The notes under the pieces: model-generated | The model's database searches: none | Seen by the model: the letters and a program-made list of their open reading frames with translations, nothing else | Told to the model about the DNA's origin: nothing | Shown here: positions 63,179 through 64,000 of the stretch, piece by piece | How the letters are laid out: each line of letters starts with the position of its first letter | How positions within the stretch are numbered: position 1 is the stretch's first letter | Translations under genes and position numbers: made by a program | NCBI GenBank assembly: GCA_963795835.1 | Contig: CAWCJC010000007.1 | Coordinates: 1-64,000 of the forward strand | Length of the DNA stretch: 64,000 nucleotides | Direction: 5' to 3' | Source of the DNA: JALYXI01 sp963795835 | GTDB taxonomy: Bacteria; Acidobacteriota; Terriglobia; Bryobacterales; Bryobacteraceae

Positions 63179-64000
63179 GGATCATTCCCGTATCGGTGGC
63201 GGCCCAAACATTGTCTGCGTCAGGGGACGCCAGCATCACGCGATGCGCATCGGCCCGGTAATCCACAGGAATTTCGGTCCATTCTTTCAGATCGCTACTC
63301 CTCAGCACTTTGACCTTGGCGGGAACAGGGCTATTTCGGACGGTCCCGACAGCTTCTACCCCGCCCAGATAGCCGCCGCCATTGGATGTCAGCAGAACAT
63401 CGGTGATAAATCGATTTGCTTCGCGAAACACGCGCTCGCTCTTGCCCTGTGAACGGCGGCCGGCCAGAAAAACTTCCGAGGGGTAGGCAAAGTTGTCGTT
63501 GAACTCCAGAAGCGCCAGCGAATCCCCAGTGGAGCCCATGCTGATCCGGGTAACATGACCGAACAAAGATGCAGTGGATTCGGTCCAGGTCTTGCCTGCG
63601 TCCAAGGTCTGCAGAAAAGCAGTGGCGGTGGGCCATTGCGGCCTGTCGTGAGCTTTCTTCGGATCCATCCAGCTTGGTAAATCGCCCTTGCGAGGCGGAT
63701 TATTCCAGCCCGTTATAATGCCGTACTTGTTTTCAGCGAAGGTAATTACGTCATAGTTCGTGAAGTCGGGGTTTACCTTCGGAAGCGCGGCGGCCGCAAG
63801 CGGTGTCCATGTCTCGCCGCCGTTCACCGTCTCAAAGATTTGCTTCTGCGCCGCGACAGCCCATCCGTGGTCGCGGCTAATAAACCAGACGCGGATAATA
63901 TCCTGCGGAGTCTTGGGAATTTTGGTCCAACTGCGGCCCGATTCTTCCGTCTTCCATATGCTCTTTTCGCCGACCATCCATCCCGTGCCATCGTCCAGAA
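63156..64000 (-). CDS. BNR/Ycf48-like beta-propeller protein, N-terminus cut by window edge
   Basis: The frame is open to base 64000 (LDDGTGWMVGEKSIWKTEES at the edge), so the start lies outside. Repeats of the Asp-box/Ycf48 type are clear: IWKTEESGRSWTKIP, DHGWAVAAQKQIFETVNGGE with TW, YGIITGW, FLQTLDAGKTWTES and LRSSDLKEWTEIP, and the chain ends VWAATDTGMILKLVRQP. Such propellers occur in secreted sialidase-like and photosystem-assembly-like proteins; most in acidobacteria are of unknown function. The end overlaps the DUF4287 gene by 23 bases. Confidence 0.8.
   Translation of the reverse strand, partial: LDDGTGWMVGEKSIWKTEESGRSWTKIPKTPQDIIRVWFISRDHGWAVAAQKQIFETVNGGETWTPLAAAALPKVNPDFTNYDVITFAENKYGIITGWNNPPRKGDLPSWMDPKKAHDRPQWPTATAFLQTLDAGKTWTESTASLFGHVTRISMGSTGDSLALLEFNDNFAYPSEVFLAGRRSQGKSERVFREANRFITDVLLTSNGGGYLGGVEAVGTVRNSPVPAKVKVLRSSDLKEWTEIPVDYRADAHRVMLASPDADNVWAATDTGMILKLVRQP

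Overview
The window comes from the chromosome of an acidobacterium, most likely a Solibacter/Bryobacter-type member. The best clue is that two large secreted proteins (2530-5487 and 54880-58170) end in the same C-terminal domain, the one modelled as TIGR03437, which was defined on Solibacter. Other traits agree: a meso-DAP peptidoglycan cluster, BamA-like and Kdo-hydroxylase genes of a Gram-negative envelope, futalosine-pathway menaquinone synthesis (mqnA), and fairly high GC. I see no phage, IS element or CRISPR array. The only place that looks like an island edge is the sparse 0-0.8 kb next to tRNA-Asn.

Layout. 0-0.9 kb: an unrecognised gene cut by the left edge, a gene-poor stretch, tRNA-Asn. 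0.9-2.3 kb: mqnA and a glycine-rich stress-type membrane protein. 2.5-5.5 kb: secreted NHL-propeller protein. 5.5-8.8 kb (minus): ymdB-like phosphodiesterase, ilvD, a secreted phosphoesterase. 8.8-13.3 kb (minus): BamA-like protein, DUF4390 protein, NtrY-type kinase, NtrX-type regulator. 13.5-15.9 kb: RRM protein, rsmD with a YefM/YoeB toxin-antitoxin pair, surE. 16-22.1 kb (plus): a family protein, a FecR-domain protein, then a tightly overlapping run of ECF sigma factor, anti-sigma factor, purS, glmS, yjbQ and a methyltransferase. 22.1-38 kb (minus): a full division and cell-wall cluster, mraZ-rsmH-ftsL-ftsI-murE-murF-mraY-murD-ftsW-murG-murC-ftsQ-ftsA-ftsZ, with no murB or ddl. 38-43.5 kb: peptidyl-prolyl isomerase, BON protein, metX-metW with a VOC protein, a lipocalin-like hydrolase, a small secreted protein and a decayed partial copy of it. 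43.5-51.5 kb: carAB, two small proteins, guaB, a FAH-family enzyme, a deaminase. 51.5-58.2 kb: M1 peptidase, Kdo hydroxylase, a 1096-residue Ig-like-repeat surface protein. 58.2-64 kb: PhyH dioxygenase, methyltransferase, coiled-coil protein, HipA-like kinase, thiO, a zinc-ribbon/DUF4287 pair, and a BNR/Ycf48-like protein cut by the right edge.

A property of the whole window must be kept in mind. At least twelve genes, including ftsZ, mraY, murC, murE, mraZ, carB and guaB, read correctly only if the frame is shifted once or more. Of about 19 shifts, all but one amount to a single extra base, usually in a short homopolymer. The likeliest cause is insertion-type sequencing or assembly error, so these genes are annotated here over their full reconstructed span and should not be read as dead genes. 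A recoding explanation is less likely but is stated as a finding because five or six of the sites share the context CTT-N.
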